From: Woeseia sp.
Lineage (GTDB): Bacteria; Pseudomonadota; Gammaproteobacteria; Steroidobacterales; Woeseiaceae
DNA length: 12,577 nt
Direction: 5' to 3'
NCBI GenBank assembly: GCA_003229095.1
Contig: QIHS01000359.1
Location: 1 to 12,577 of the forward strand
In this document: piece by piece, positions 1-7,057 of the stretch
Position numbering within the stretch: position 1 is the stretch's first letter
Layout of the letters: each line of letters begins with the position of its first letter
The notes under the pieces: generated by a model
Seen by the model: the letters and a program-made list of their open reading frames with translations, nothing else
What the model was told of the DNA's origin: nothing
Databases searched by the model: none
Program-made: the position numbers and the translations under genes

Positions 1-66
1 AGACTGTTGCTGACGTACAGCCCGGGCTGCAAAAATACGCGACAGCGGGGCAAGAATAGCGTTCAT
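1..66 (-). CDS. Possible N-terminus of a further gene, cut by the left edge
   Basis: An ATG at 66-64 on the minus strand opens a frame of 22 codons that runs out of the window. It begins MNAILAPLSRIF and is basic and hydrophobic. It lies 45 bases beyond the stop of the GT4 gene on the same strand, where a next operon gene would be expected. The frame has been open since that GT4 stop codon (TAG at 114-112), so an earlier start is possible, but no clear ribosome-binding site is visible. The fragment is too short to assign to any family, and it could be chance open frame. Confidence 0.3.
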   Translation of the reverse strand, partial: MNAILAPLSRIFAARAVRQQQS

Positions 67-111
67 AACATCAGCAACGATGCAGGCGCCGCCGGCGACA
101 TTCTTGCGCTG

Positions 112-1251
112 CTAGGTACAACTTTCGGTGGCGGATGCGGGTAGATTGATGCAGGCACCCCGCAATACTGCATCGTATTGTGTCGCGATGCGAGGCCAGC
201 GGAAATTCTTGATACGCCGATAGCCTGCTTCACGGTACTTCGCGGTCTTTTCGTCATCCTGCATCAGTTCGAGCAGCGCGGCACGGATTTGGTCAGGCCG
301 TTCAGGGTCGGTCGCTATGCCGGCATTGCCGATGACCTCGGCGCAGCCGTCGGCATTCGTCGTGATGATTGCACAGCCCGCCTGCATGGCTTCGAGCAGG
401 ACAGTCGGGAAATTTTCCTGAAGCGATGGAAACACGAAAATCCTGGATGTTTCGTAAAGTTCCCAGAGTTCGCGCCCCTGTACAAACCCGGTAAATCGGA
501 CATTCAATCCCGCCTGCCGCGTAAGCTCTTTCAATGTTGGCAGATACGGCCCGTCACCGGCTATGACGACCTCCCAGTCGTGATCCAGCCCATCAAGGGC
601 CTTGAGGAAATGTTGCACGCCCTTGCGCTCAAACATGCGGGTTACCACCAGAATTCTGTTTTGCTTGGCGCTCGACTCCACCATGTCCGGGTGCGGTGAA
701 TATCCATTCTGGATGACCTCTACCGGGACGTCGATGTGTTTTTGTATAAGGTTTTTCAGGAATTCTGATGCCGATACGACTTTCTGACTATTCGCGATGA
801 TTCGCCGCCACAAGGGTTGTGCGAGTAAATGGGCGAAGCGAAATCTGTCCGGGTTGTAGCCGGGCACGTCCGATCCGTGAATTGTCGTGACGTAGGGCAA
901 GCCCGTTTTCCTGTAAAGCCAGTAAGAGGCCAGGCCGCTTGGCAGCGCGAAATGTGTGTGATTTATATCGTATCGTTGTTGACTGTGCAGCGAACAGGCC
1001 TTGCGGAAAGCAGGCCACAAGTAGGTAAGCAATTCCGCTGTTGTCGTATAGTGTCGGTGCCTGCGGAGGCACCGCACACGGTGAATGTTGATACCGTCCA
1101 CCTCTTCGATCGCCGGGACGGTGCGCATGCCGGAAGTCACGACGTCGATGGAGTGGCCTTGTGATACCAGAGTTGTCGCCAGCGGATGAGCAACATTCGC
1201 GCCGCCGCCGCCAATGGGCGGGTATTCATATGTCATGCACAGTATTTTCAT
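112..1251 (-). CDS. GT4-family (group 1) glycosyltransferase
   Basis: This 379-aa protein is a retaining, GT-B-fold cytoplasmic glycosyltransferase that adds a sugar from a nucleotide donor to a growing polysaccharide repeat unit. The N-terminal acceptor domain starts MKILCMTYEYPP with a glycine-rich loop (residues 14-17) and has IHGSDVPG at 124-131. The C-terminal donor domain has QNGYSP at 181-186, VTRMFERKGVQ at 203-213, AGDGP at 231-235, and the EX7E signature as E279/E287 in ENFPTVLLEAM. The length is normal for the family and all landmark motifs are present. Its ATG overlaps the stop of the upstream adenylate-forming gene in an ATGA, which implies translational coupling. Donor and acceptor cannot be read from sequence alone. 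Confidence 0.93.
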   Translation of the reverse strand: MKILCMTYEYPPIGGGGANVAHPLATTLVSQGHSIDVVTSGMRTVPAIEEVDGINIHRVRCLRRHRHYTTTAELLTYLWPAFRKACSLHSQQRYDINHTHFALPSGLASYWLYRKTGLPYVTTIHGSDVPGYNPDRFRFAHLLAQPLWRRIIANSQKVVSASEFLKNLIQKHIDVPVEVIQNGYSPHPDMVESSAKQNRILVVTRMFERKGVQHFLKALDGLDHDWEVVIAGDGPYLPTLKELTRQAGLNVRFTGFVQGRELWELYETSRIFVFPSLQENFPTVLLEAMQAGCAIITTNADGCAEVIGNAGIATDPERPDQIRAALLELMQDDEKTAKYREAGYRRIKNFRWPRIATQYDAVLRGACINLPASATESCT

Positions 1252-2447
1252 CGGCGTGCTACAAGGGATTCCACGGGCCTGAATTTTCGTGACCCTTCAG
1301 ATATGAGTTTGCTGCGAAATTGAATGTCAAGTTGCAAATCGGCGCCAAGAAGTTCCTCAAGAATCGCACGGGTCTCCCGCGTTACCTGCTCCCGCAGTTG
1401 GTCACCAACTTCAAGTTCGACCAGGAAGTGCGTAATTTCGTGTTGGGTAATCTTGAACCGCCGCAATCCGGATATATCGCGAAACGCGTCGGTGATTCGG
1501 TATGGAGAAATCTCTTTGCCATCACGCCGGATTATTGTATCAATACATCGGCCTTCGATCGCAACAACGACCGGTTTGTTGTCGATATTCCTGACACTGG
1601 CCAGATCGCCCGAGTCGAATCGAACAATCGGTGAGGCAAGCAAATCCAGATTTGTCATGACCATTTTGTATCGACCCTTGCCGCTTGCATCCGGAATGAG
1701 CTCAGTAAGTACTGAGTTTGGCGACATAATGTACCGTTCAACACCGGGGTGCCGCCATGCGACAAGTCCCATTTCCGTCAATCCGTAGAAATCGGAAACA
1801 GGGCAGCCGAATGTATCCTCGATCAATTGTCTCGTATGAGGATCGAGCATTTCAGCTGTAGAAATCACCACGCGCGGACGATGGGCGCCTTCCTCAATGC
1901 CGGTCAGGCACTCTGCGAGTAGCCTTAACGGCGTTAGAAAGCCGTAGAGGACGTGTGGCCGGATTCGCCGGTAGGCGTCGACAATCGACGTGGTCGATTG
2001 TTCGACTGAGACGTAGTACCGGTTACGGCCCACTCTCGTTGAGCCGGCATGGCGATCTGTAAGAAGCATGAGCCGATGCCAGGGTCGGAAGCCTGACGAC
2101 AGCAGCCCGCGCAAAAAACGAAGGTTTCGCGCCCGGGTATACCGTTGGTCGACATAAAGCGTAAACGGCTGTCCACTCGATCCGGTTGTGGACTCTTCGA
2201 GCAAAGCAGCGTGCGAGTAACGGTGGTTCCTGCGCTCATCGAGCGGGGCCGACATCAGGTCCTCTTTGGAGATAACAGGCAGCCGGCTGAGAATTTCTAG
2301 CAGTGTTAAATCCGGATCGGCCAGCTCGAGATCTGCGTACAAGTGACGATACATCGGCACGTTTGCCTTGGCGTCCGCGATAAGCCGGAGCAGCTTTTTA
2401 CGTTGTATGCGGCTTGCACTCGATGTGAGTAGAGAACTGCCAAGCAT
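1248..2447 (-). CDS. PaaK/CapK-like adenylate-forming enzyme
   Basis: This 399-aa protein belongs to the phenylacetate-CoA ligase/CapK branch of the ANL superfamily, which activates a carboxylic acid with ATP. Visible motifs in order are the phosphate loop STTGSSGQPF (86-95), DFYGLTEMG (219-227, the YGxTE core), RFDSGDL (276-282), the hinge EGRCID (298-303), and a C-terminal SRKFRPVES containing Lys388, which could be the catalytic lysine of the mobile domain. There is no signal peptide or membrane segment. It starts 21 bases after the stop of the pyruvyl transferase remnant, and its TGA is shared with the ATG of the next gene. In capsule loci such proteins are thought to prepare an acyl or aryl substituent. 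The substrate here is unknown, and CoA ligation as opposed to adenylation only is not established. Confidence 0.85.
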   Translation of the reverse strand: MLGSSLLTSSASRIQRKKLLRLIADAKANVPMYRHLYADLELADPDLTLLEILSRLPVISKEDLMSAPLDERRNHRYSHAALLEESTTGSSGQPFTLYVDQRYTRARNLRFLRGLLSSGFRPWHRLMLLTDRHAGSTRVGRNRYYVSVEQSTTSIVDAYRRIRPHVLYGFLTPLRLLAECLTGIEEGAHRPRVVISTAEMLDPHTRQLIEDTFGCPVSDFYGLTEMGLVAWRHPGVERYIMSPNSVLTELIPDASGKGRYKMVMTNLDLLASPIVRFDSGDLASVRNIDNKPVVVAIEGRCIDTIIRRDGKEISPYRITDAFRDISGLRRFKITQHEITHFLVELEVGDQLREQVTRETRAILEELLGADLQLDIQFRSKLISEGSRKFRPVESLVARR

Positions 2448-2468
2448 AGAATAACGCAGAGCGAAAGC

Positions 2469-3636
2469 TTATCGCGCTGCTGCCAGCGGCGCGACTAATT
2501 GTTCAATGAATTGCCGCGCTCTGCTTTCGACTTCCGACGTTTTCGGCCGGAATTTCTCCGGTTCTCGAATTGCGGCCACTAACATTTCAGCTAACTCCTG
2601 TCGCAAGGCGTTTTGGACAAAATCGTCTATCGATACACACCGGTCTTCCTGTTCAACCAGGGAGAACATACCAAAAAATTTTGGGTTGTATGCAAGACCT
2701 ACGATCGGCGTTCCCTGTCCGGCTGCAAGTATCGCGGCATGCATTCTTCCGCAAAGCATAACTGACAGCAAACCGGTCACTGACTTGTACAGACCAGGAT
2801 CCTCCAGCTGCAGGATCGTCGATTTACCCGTTTTCATATGCGACGCGATGGCTCGGCAGACCTCGATGTCGGCTTCGTGCTCAACGTTGTAAGTCGGCAT
2901 CAACACCATGTGTGCGTTCGTTCGTTCGGCAACCTCATCGAGTGCGGCGGCCGCGAGTTCGACAAACGCCGACATTTTCCGGTGCCCGCGATTTTTTTGC
3001 AGTCCCAGTTTCGCGGCGAATTTATAGGGGATGAGGCTGGAACGCTTGTGAAACCAGCGACGAACGGCGACACCCACGAGCGGTGTCTCGTCAACCGGGA
3101 CATCTGAGTTTCGCAGTACTGCCCGCGCACGGTCCCGGGGCAGGGCGTTCAGCAACCTCGATACGCTTCCGGGTCAGTGGAGCAAGTACCGATTTCGCCA
3201 ATGGGTCTCTTACCGAGATCGGTCTGAGTTGCTGTAACGCCAGGCGCGCGAAAAGCCGGCTAATGGGATGGTCGAGCGGCCCCGCACCAATACTCAATCC
3301 GGCAATCGGGCCCGACAATATCCTCACCAGGAGCAGGCGTATGGCCCAATAGGGCATTTTGATCAGGCTATCGTCATCCTGAAACAGCCCACCGCCACCG
3401 CAGATGACAAGATCGGCGTTGCGGGCAGCGCCGATCACGGATGGAAGGCCCCGCCAACCCCGACGAAGGGGCAGGGCATCCAGGCGCTCTCGATCGCGTT
3501 GCGGTTTGGCAGACACAATGCTGATTCTGATTTCGGGCTGACTGACTCGAAGTTGCTCGAAGGTCGCGGTCAGAATAGCGAGATCGCCAAGATTTCCATC
3601 GGTATCACCGGCGAGGATAAGAACCTTTCCGGTCAT
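2469..3636 (-). pseudogene. Polysaccharide pyruvyl transferase (CsaB-type), frameshifted
   Basis: Two overlapping minus-strand frames together make one polysaccharide pyruvyl transferase, an enzyme that transfers pyruvate from phosphoenolpyruvate as a ketal onto sugars. The first part (from ATG at 3636) carries GNLGDLAI (14-21), ADLVICGGGGLFQDDDS (74-90) and SIGAGP and SVRD further on. The second part, one base out of phase, carries VGVAVRRW, LCGRMHAAILAAGQGTP and ALAYxPK-like GLAYNPKFFGMF. The family continues smoothly across the two, and the break falls at about 3132-3160, where the first frame turns into PAPGPCAG and the second begins ALPRDRARA. An in-frame TGA two codons upstream limits the start to 3636. 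The second part has no credible start of its own. Whether this is a real mutation, a sequencing slip next to the CCCCGGG run, or +1 frameshifting cannot be decided here. Confidence 0.85.
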
Positions 3637-3751
3637 CGCTCAGTCTTTCCCGAGTAAATATGCTGGCATGTATTGGAACGAACGAATATGTCGATTCTCG
3701 CGGGCTTCTTTTGGGTTAATTGTGCAATTGGTTGTTACCGAGACAGCCAAC

Positions 3752-3774
3752 AGGTCCACATAATCTGTGGATCT
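3752..3774. repeat. Inverted repeat, 9-bp arms
   Basis: AGGTCCACA (3752-3760) pairs with TGTGGATCT (3766-3774) around the 5-base loop TAATC, with one G-U pair. No T-run follows on either strand, so a simple intrinsic terminator is unlikely. It could be an operator or an RNA processing element upstream of the gene run that starts at 3636. Confidence 0.5.
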
Positions 3775-3828
3775 CAGGTAGATTGCAATTTATTGTCAGG
3801 TAAACGGTAATCATCCCATTTTTAGCTG

Positions 3829-4026
3829 ATGCCAAAAGCAGAGGTCATGCCTCTGGTAACGACTGAAAGGACAGCCTGGTACTTGATATTCCAGGAGACA
3901 ACACCGGCAAGAATTATGGGCATTGCACAAACCGTGCTGGCTATGTTCGGGAAGGACGCGCCAGCCGGTATGGATGGCAACGCGATGTTCGATGTCATCG
4001 GTCAGGTTTTCCGGACCCGTACGTAA
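3829..4026 (+). pseudogene. Possible C-terminal relic of an alkaline-phosphatase-superfamily protein
   Basis: This 65-codon plus-strand frame lies between minus-strand genes. Its middle, ARIMGIAQTVLAMFGKDAPA followed by GMDGNAMFDVI, resembles the C-terminal block of type I phosphodiesterase/alkaline-phosphatase-family enzymes. That block typically reads like IMDIAPTVLALFG, then P-rich, then MDG and a hydrophobic tail. The usual MDIAP is MGIAQ here, which fits decay. A TAG sits directly before the ATG in frame (TTT TAG CTG ATG), there is no ribosome-binding site, and I recognise no catalytic N-terminal region upstream in any frame. The likeness is from memory of family consensus and not from a search. 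It may instead be a small unrelated gene or chance. Confidence 0.4.
3839..3855. repeat. Short inverted repeat inside the relic frame
   Basis: CAGAGG and CCTCTG form a perfect 6-bp stem around TCATG. It lies within the first codons of the phosphatase-like frame and has no T-run, so its role, if any, is unclear. Confidence 0.35.
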
Positions 4027-4057
4027 AATATTGGCCTAACGGCCGACTTGTCACACA

Positions 4058-5032
4058 CTATTCAGATTTTTCGGGGGCCTTCTTCTTGCCGCCCACTATT
4101 TGGCGTATCGCGTATTCTTTCGATTCAGCCGCGTGTGAGAATATGACCAGTTCGCCGAGCAGGCCGAGACCGAACAACTGAACGCCGAGTACGATCAGGA
4201 GCGAGCCGAGCAATAAGGCGGGGCGATCGGCCAATGGCTGATCGAAAAACATGCGTTGCAAGACCAACACGAGCACGAAGATCACTCCGACACCAGCTGA
4301 CAGAAAACCTACGGAACCGAAAAAGCGCAGTGGTTTTTTCGTGAATCTGACCAGAAAAAACACCGTCATGACGTCCAGCACACCGTGCACGTAATCGCGA
4401 ATACGGTAGCGCCCCCGAAAACTATCAGATGTAGATTGTGTAAGTTCTACCTCACGCACGCGGAACCCCCGGCGCACCGCTAACAACGGCAGGAATCTGT
4501 ACTGATCACCGTACAACGGTATTTCATCCGCGACCTCTCGCTTGAATAAGCGTACGCCGCAACCGAGATCCCGATAGTTGAGTGCGGTAATGAACTTCAG
4601 CATCCCGTGGAACATCTTACGTCGCAGATTTTCAAATGCAGAACCCGCCCGAGGCCAGCGAACCGCGATTAGCATATCGTCTTCGGCATCCGCGGCAGCC
4701 AGCAACTTCGGGAGTTCTTTGGCCTGCACCTGCCAATACGCAGGCAGAGTAACGAGCACATCGCCCTTCGCCGCGCCAAAGCCCGCCATCAATGCGGCCG
4801 ATTGTCCGAATTCTCGCGAGAATTGAATGATTCGCAACCATTCACTCGAGTCCTTAAGCTCTTGAAGTTTATGCAAGAGCTCATCCTTAAGACCGTCGAG
4901 CACCACAATTATTTCAAAATCGACTCCAGCTGAGCCAATGGCTGCTGCATATTCGGGCAACAACTGTTCAAGATCGTCAACTCGTGATCCAACAGGAACG
5001 ATGACGCTGCATAAGGAAATTACCTTGGACAT
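4058..5032 (-). CDS. GT2-family membrane glycosyltransferase with degenerate catalytic motifs
   Basis: This 324-aa protein has the layout of DPM1/ArnC/GtrB-like polyprenyl-phosphate glycosyltransferases: a cytoplasmic GT-A domain followed by two membrane helices (about 235-258 and 270-296) and a lysine-rich tail. Family landmarks remain in FSREFGQSAALMAGFGAAKGD (71-91), DLGCGVRLFKRE (155-166) and PLYGDQYRFLP (172-182). The two metal/nucleotide motifs do not. Where the family has DDGS it reads VLDGLKDE (44-51), and where it has MDGDLQNDP it reads TLPAYWQVQAKE (95-106), so the DxD is lost. It lies 16 bases after the paralogue encoded upstream, which has both motifs. It may be a non-catalytic partner, a flippase-like or regulatory relative, or an enzyme with altered chemistry. 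The frame is intact, so I do not call it a pseudogene. Confidence 0.85.
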   Translation of the reverse strand: MSKVISLCSVIVPVGSRVDDLEQLLPEYAAAIGSAGVDFEIIVVLDGLKDELLHKLQELKDSSEWLRIIQFSREFGQSAALMAGFGAAKGDVLVTLPAYWQVQAKELPKLLAAADAEDDMLIAVRWPRAGSAFENLRRKMFHGMLKFITALNYRDLGCGVRLFKREVADEIPLYGDQYRFLPLLAVRRGFRVREVELTQSTSDSFRGRYRIRDYVHGVLDVMTVFFLVRFTKKPLRFFGSVGFLSAGVGVIFVLVLVLQRMFFDQPLADRPALLLGSLLIVLGVQLFGLGLLGELVIFSHAAESKEYAIRQIVGGKKKAPEKSE

Positions 5033-5048
5033 ATAACTTTTCCGCTAC

Positions 5049-6023
5049 TCATGAAACCTGATTATCCGGGGGAGATGCTTGTGACAGGTTGAATTCCTGA
5101 ACAACAAGCGGTGTGCTCAGTTTGGCTAGATCGAATTTTCCAGTGGAGAAAATCAGTTCGCCGACAGCCCCGCCAAGAACGAGAAATATTCCGACTGCAC
5201 CGAGCAAGACACCGGTACCCGCCAGAGCCATGATGATCGTCCCATCACCCAAGAATAGCGGAATCAGCGCCGTTACGATCGCCACCAGCGAAATCAGGAA
5301 AAAAGGAAGGGACAACAATCCGAACCACACCAAGGGACGCTGAGCAAATCCAACGATAGTCTTGACCGTCAGCAGATCGAGTAGCACTTTGTATATACGT
5401 GATAGTCCGTATTTAGACTCGCCGAACTGCCGCGCATGATGTCGTACCTTTATCTCTGCAATGCGTGCTCCAGTCATCGACGCCATCGCTGGGATAAACC
5501 GATGCATTTCGCTATAAAGGGGTACGCGCTTGATGACGCTGGCGCGATAGGCTTTCAGCGAGCATCCATTATCCTTAATGGGGACCGCCGTTACTTTACC
5601 GATCAGCCAGTTTGCAATTTTTGACGGTATTTTGCGTGACACCAACTTGTCTTGTCGGTTATGCCGCCAACCCACAACGATATCGTAGCCTTCTTGCATT
5701 TTTGCTACGAATTTCGGAATGTCTCTCGGATCATTTTGCAGATCACCGTCCATCGTGATAATTATATCGCCTTGGGCAACATCAATGCCGGCTGCCATCG
5801 CGGCCGTTTGCCCGTAGTTGCGACGAAATTCGACGACTCGGAGCCGGTCGCCTCTTAACGCGAGGTCGTTAGCTATCTGCAACGTCTTGTCGCGACTCCC
5901 GTCATCAACGAAAATGACTTCGTAGTCGTATCCTGCGTCACTAACGGCAACTACGATGGACTCGTGTAGCATCTCGACGCTTTCTTCTTCGTTATAAAGT
6001 GGTGCTACAATTGACAGCTGCAT
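5049..6023 (-). CDS. GT2-family polyprenyl-phosphate-type glycosyltransferase
   Basis: This 324-aa inverting GT-A enzyme of the DPM1/ArnC/GtrB type would transfer a sugar from a nucleotide donor to undecaprenyl phosphate at the inner membrane. It opens LSIVAPLYNEEES, has FVDDGSRDKT (38-47), FRRNYGQTAAMAAGID (66-81), the metal-binding ITMDGDLQNDPRDIPKF (89-105), KDNGCSLKAYR (150-160) and FGESKYGLSRIYK (200-212). Two hydrophobic segments (about 232-256 and 264-292) anchor the C-terminus. All expected catalytic residues are present and the length is typical. GGAAA lies a few bases before the ATG (minus strand). It is the first gene of the leftward pair and starts from the divergent gap shared with the export operon. 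Confidence 0.92.
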   Translation of the reverse strand: MQLSIVAPLYNEEESVEMLHESIVVAVSDAGYDYEVIFVDDGSRDKTLQIANDLALRGDRLRVVEFRRNYGQTAAMAAGIDVAQGDIIITMDGDLQNDPRDIPKFVAKMQEGYDIVVGWRHNRQDKLVSRKIPSKIANWLIGKVTAVPIKDNGCSLKAYRASVIKRVPLYSEMHRFIPAMASMTGARIAEIKVRHHARQFGESKYGLSRIYKVLLDLLTVKTIVGFAQRPLVWFGLLSLPFFLISLVAIVTALIPLFLGDGTIIMALAGTGVLLGAVGIFLVLGGAVGELIFSTGKFDLAKLSTPLVVQEFNLSQASPPDNQVS

Positions 6024-6108
6024 AAGTTTCCGCTCGTGCTCAGGCCCCTCGGTGCAACCCGCGCAGACATTGAGCCAATCGCGCGAATTTCGGGTTGAAT
6101 TTCTTGTA

Positions 6109-6202
6109 ATTATGCACCATTAAACTGCAGGGTTCTTCAGACTCAGTCACAAACCTCAGCGAGAAGAGGAGCACACTTATCTGGCAGATATTGATGCATA
6201 AT
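6109..6202. repeat. Inverted pair of TGCATAAT octamers
   Basis: ATTATGCA lies at 6109-6116 and its exact reverse complement TGCATAAT at 6195-6202, with 78 bases between. Each reads as a CATAAT -10-like hexamer pointing outwards, one towards each divergent gene set. Neither has a good -35 at 16-18 bases, so they could be paired protein-binding sites or activator-dependent promoters. Confidence 0.4.
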
Positions 6203-6215
6203 GTTGACTGATTCG

Positions 6216-6237
6216 GGTCGAAAGTCGACCTGTCGAC
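6216..6237. repeat. GTCGA dyad cluster
   Basis: GGTCGA (6216-6221) and TCGACC (6225-6230) form a perfect stem around AAG. Two palindromic GTCGAC hexamers follow at 6224-6229 and 6232-6237, separated by CT. The cluster sits about 90 bases before the export gene and looks like a possible operator. Confidence 0.4.
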
Positions 6238-6251
6238 GGATTTTACAGAAA

Positions 6252-6282
6252 TTGAGGCAGGTGCGCTTCAATTTGTAATAAT
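6252..6282 (+). promoter_or_regulatory. Candidate promoter of the export operon
   Basis: TTGAGG at 6252-6257 is followed, after a long 19-base spacer, by AATAAT at 6277-6282 preceded by TG one base earlier (TGTAATAAT), an extended -10 pattern. Transcription would start near 6289 and leave roughly 30 bases of leader before the ATG at 6321. The spacer is not optimal, so this is tentative. Confidence 0.3.
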
Positions 6283-6320
6283 GCCTGGCAAACGCCGGGC
6301 TATACAGCAGAGATTCAACT

Positions 6321-6899
6321 ATGAAACACACACGCTGGTTAATCGCCATCGCCGTCTTCATCGCGATATTCGGTGTATCCGCCGAGACCTATGCGCAAGA
6401 TCCCAAGCCCCCTTCCAACAGCTACAAGATCCTGCCTGGCGACATTTTGGAGGTTTCTGTCTGGCGCGAAGAAGATCTGCAACGCGAGGTTCTGATCAGG
6501 CCGGATGGAGCATTTTCGTTTCCGCTTTGCGGCGATATTTCGGCTACCAACAAGACCGTGGTAGAGCTTCAGCAAGAGCTTTCGCAACGATTGAGCCGCT
6601 ATATTTCCGACCCCGTCGTAACGGTCAGCGTCACACAAATCCTTGGAAACAAGATCTATGTCATAGGGCAGGTGAAACGACCCGGAGACTTCGTAGTGAA
6701 TCCACTTGTTGACGTTGTACAGGCACTGAGTATGGCGGGGGGAGGCACGCCTTTCGCAAAGTTAAACGACATTAAGATCCTGCGTCGGACCAACGGTACT
6801 CAGAGAGCCATTTCGTTTCGCTATGACGAAGTCTCAAATGGCAAAAATTTGAGTCAGAACATCGTTCTGCAAAGCGGTGATGTTGTCATTGTGCCCTGA
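6321..6899 (+). CDS. Polysaccharide export protein (Wza-like, short form)
   Basis: This 192-aa secreted protein forms the periplasmic/outer-membrane conduit for polysaccharide. A signal peptide spans residues 1-25, with likely cleavage after the Ala of TYA before QD. The Poly_export domain runs about 33-105, from YKILPGDILEVSVWREEDL to YISDPVVTVSV. A single SLBB domain follows from NKIYVIGQVKRPGDF (110-124) to the end at LQSGDVVIVP. There is no lipobox cysteine, and the protein lacks the extra SLBB domain and the C-terminal amphipathic helix that make E. coli Wza about twice as long. AGAGA about 8 bases before the ATG is a weak ribosome-binding site. It heads the rightward export operon. Confidence 0.9.
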   Translation: MKHTRWLIAIAVFIAIFGVSAETYAQDPKPPSNSYKILPGDILEVSVWREEDLQREVLIRPDGAFSFPLCGDISATNKTVVELQQELSQRLSRYISDPVVTVSVTQILGNKIYVIGQVKRPGDFVVNPLVDVVQALSMAGGGTPFAKLNDIKILRRTNGTQRAISFRYDEVSNGKNLSQNIVLQSGDVVIVP

Positions 6900-7057
6900 C
6901 GTCCGAACACAAAGGGACATCCTGAATACGCCACGCCGTACGGCAACCGTGAATTGACGGTCTTATGTGACACGGCGCACCCGCTGGCAAGCAAAAAGCC
7001 GGTATGATATCGCTCCGTGGCTGACCCATGATCGAACTGCAAAAATGACCCAAGAAT
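6900..7057 (+). other. 158-bp spacer between export and chain-length genes
   Basis: No gene is supported here. A TATGAT hexamer at 7003-7008 is a fair -10 match about 50 bases before the next start, but no matching -35 is present. A six-codon frame (MIELQK) at 7028-7048 has no ribosome-binding site. The spacing suggests the chain-length and kinase genes may have an extra promoter. Confidence 0.3.

Larger units (their letters stand above)
3637..4057. other. 421-bp intergenic gap with small hairpins and a relic
   Basis: No intact conserved gene is visible here. The stretch separates the GT2 pair from the pyruvyl transferase on the minus strand. It contains a 9-bp stem at 3752-3774, a 6-bp stem at 3839-3855, the phosphatase-like reading frame at 3829-4026, and a GGCC-TTAG-type short stem at 4033-4044. 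On the minus strand that last stem is followed by AATATTTTA, so it could be a weak terminator for the GT2 genes. A promoter for the leftward genes starting at 3636 should lie here, but I see no convincing -35/-10 pair. Confidence 0.6.
6024..6320. other. Divergent intergenic region between GT2 genes and export operon
   Basis: This 297-base gap separates the leftward GT2 pair from the rightward export genes and must hold promoters for both. It contains an inverted pair of TGCATAAT octamers, a cluster of GTCGA dyads and an extended -10-like TGTAATAAT before the export gene. A 72-codon minus-strand frame crosses into the export gene from here, but it has no family resemblance and overlaps the signal peptide region, so I treat it as chance. 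Confidence 0.6.

Noticed and set aside
178..699. A 173-codon plus-strand frame opposite the first GT4 gene
   Set aside because: It is antisense to a gene with complete GT4 motifs, and its translation has no family resemblance.
3688..3810. A short plus-strand frame starting MSILAGFFWVN
   Set aside because: It is about 40 codons, cysteine-rich, has no ribosome-binding site, and does not join in frame with the phosphatase-like relic.
4033..4044. GGCC-TAAC-GGCC as a terminator of the GT2 genes
   Set aside because: The stem is only four base pairs and the following AATATTTTA on the minus strand is a weak T-tract, so it is mentioned with the gap and not listed as a terminator.
6143..6361. A 72-codon minus-strand open frame across the divergent gap
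   Set aside because: It overlaps the signal-peptide region of the export gene on the other strand, has no recognisable motifs and no ribosome-binding site.
7028..7048. A six-codon leader-peptide-like frame (MIELQK) before the chain-length gene
   Set aside because: There is no ribosome-binding site or attenuator structure, and no run of regulatory codons.
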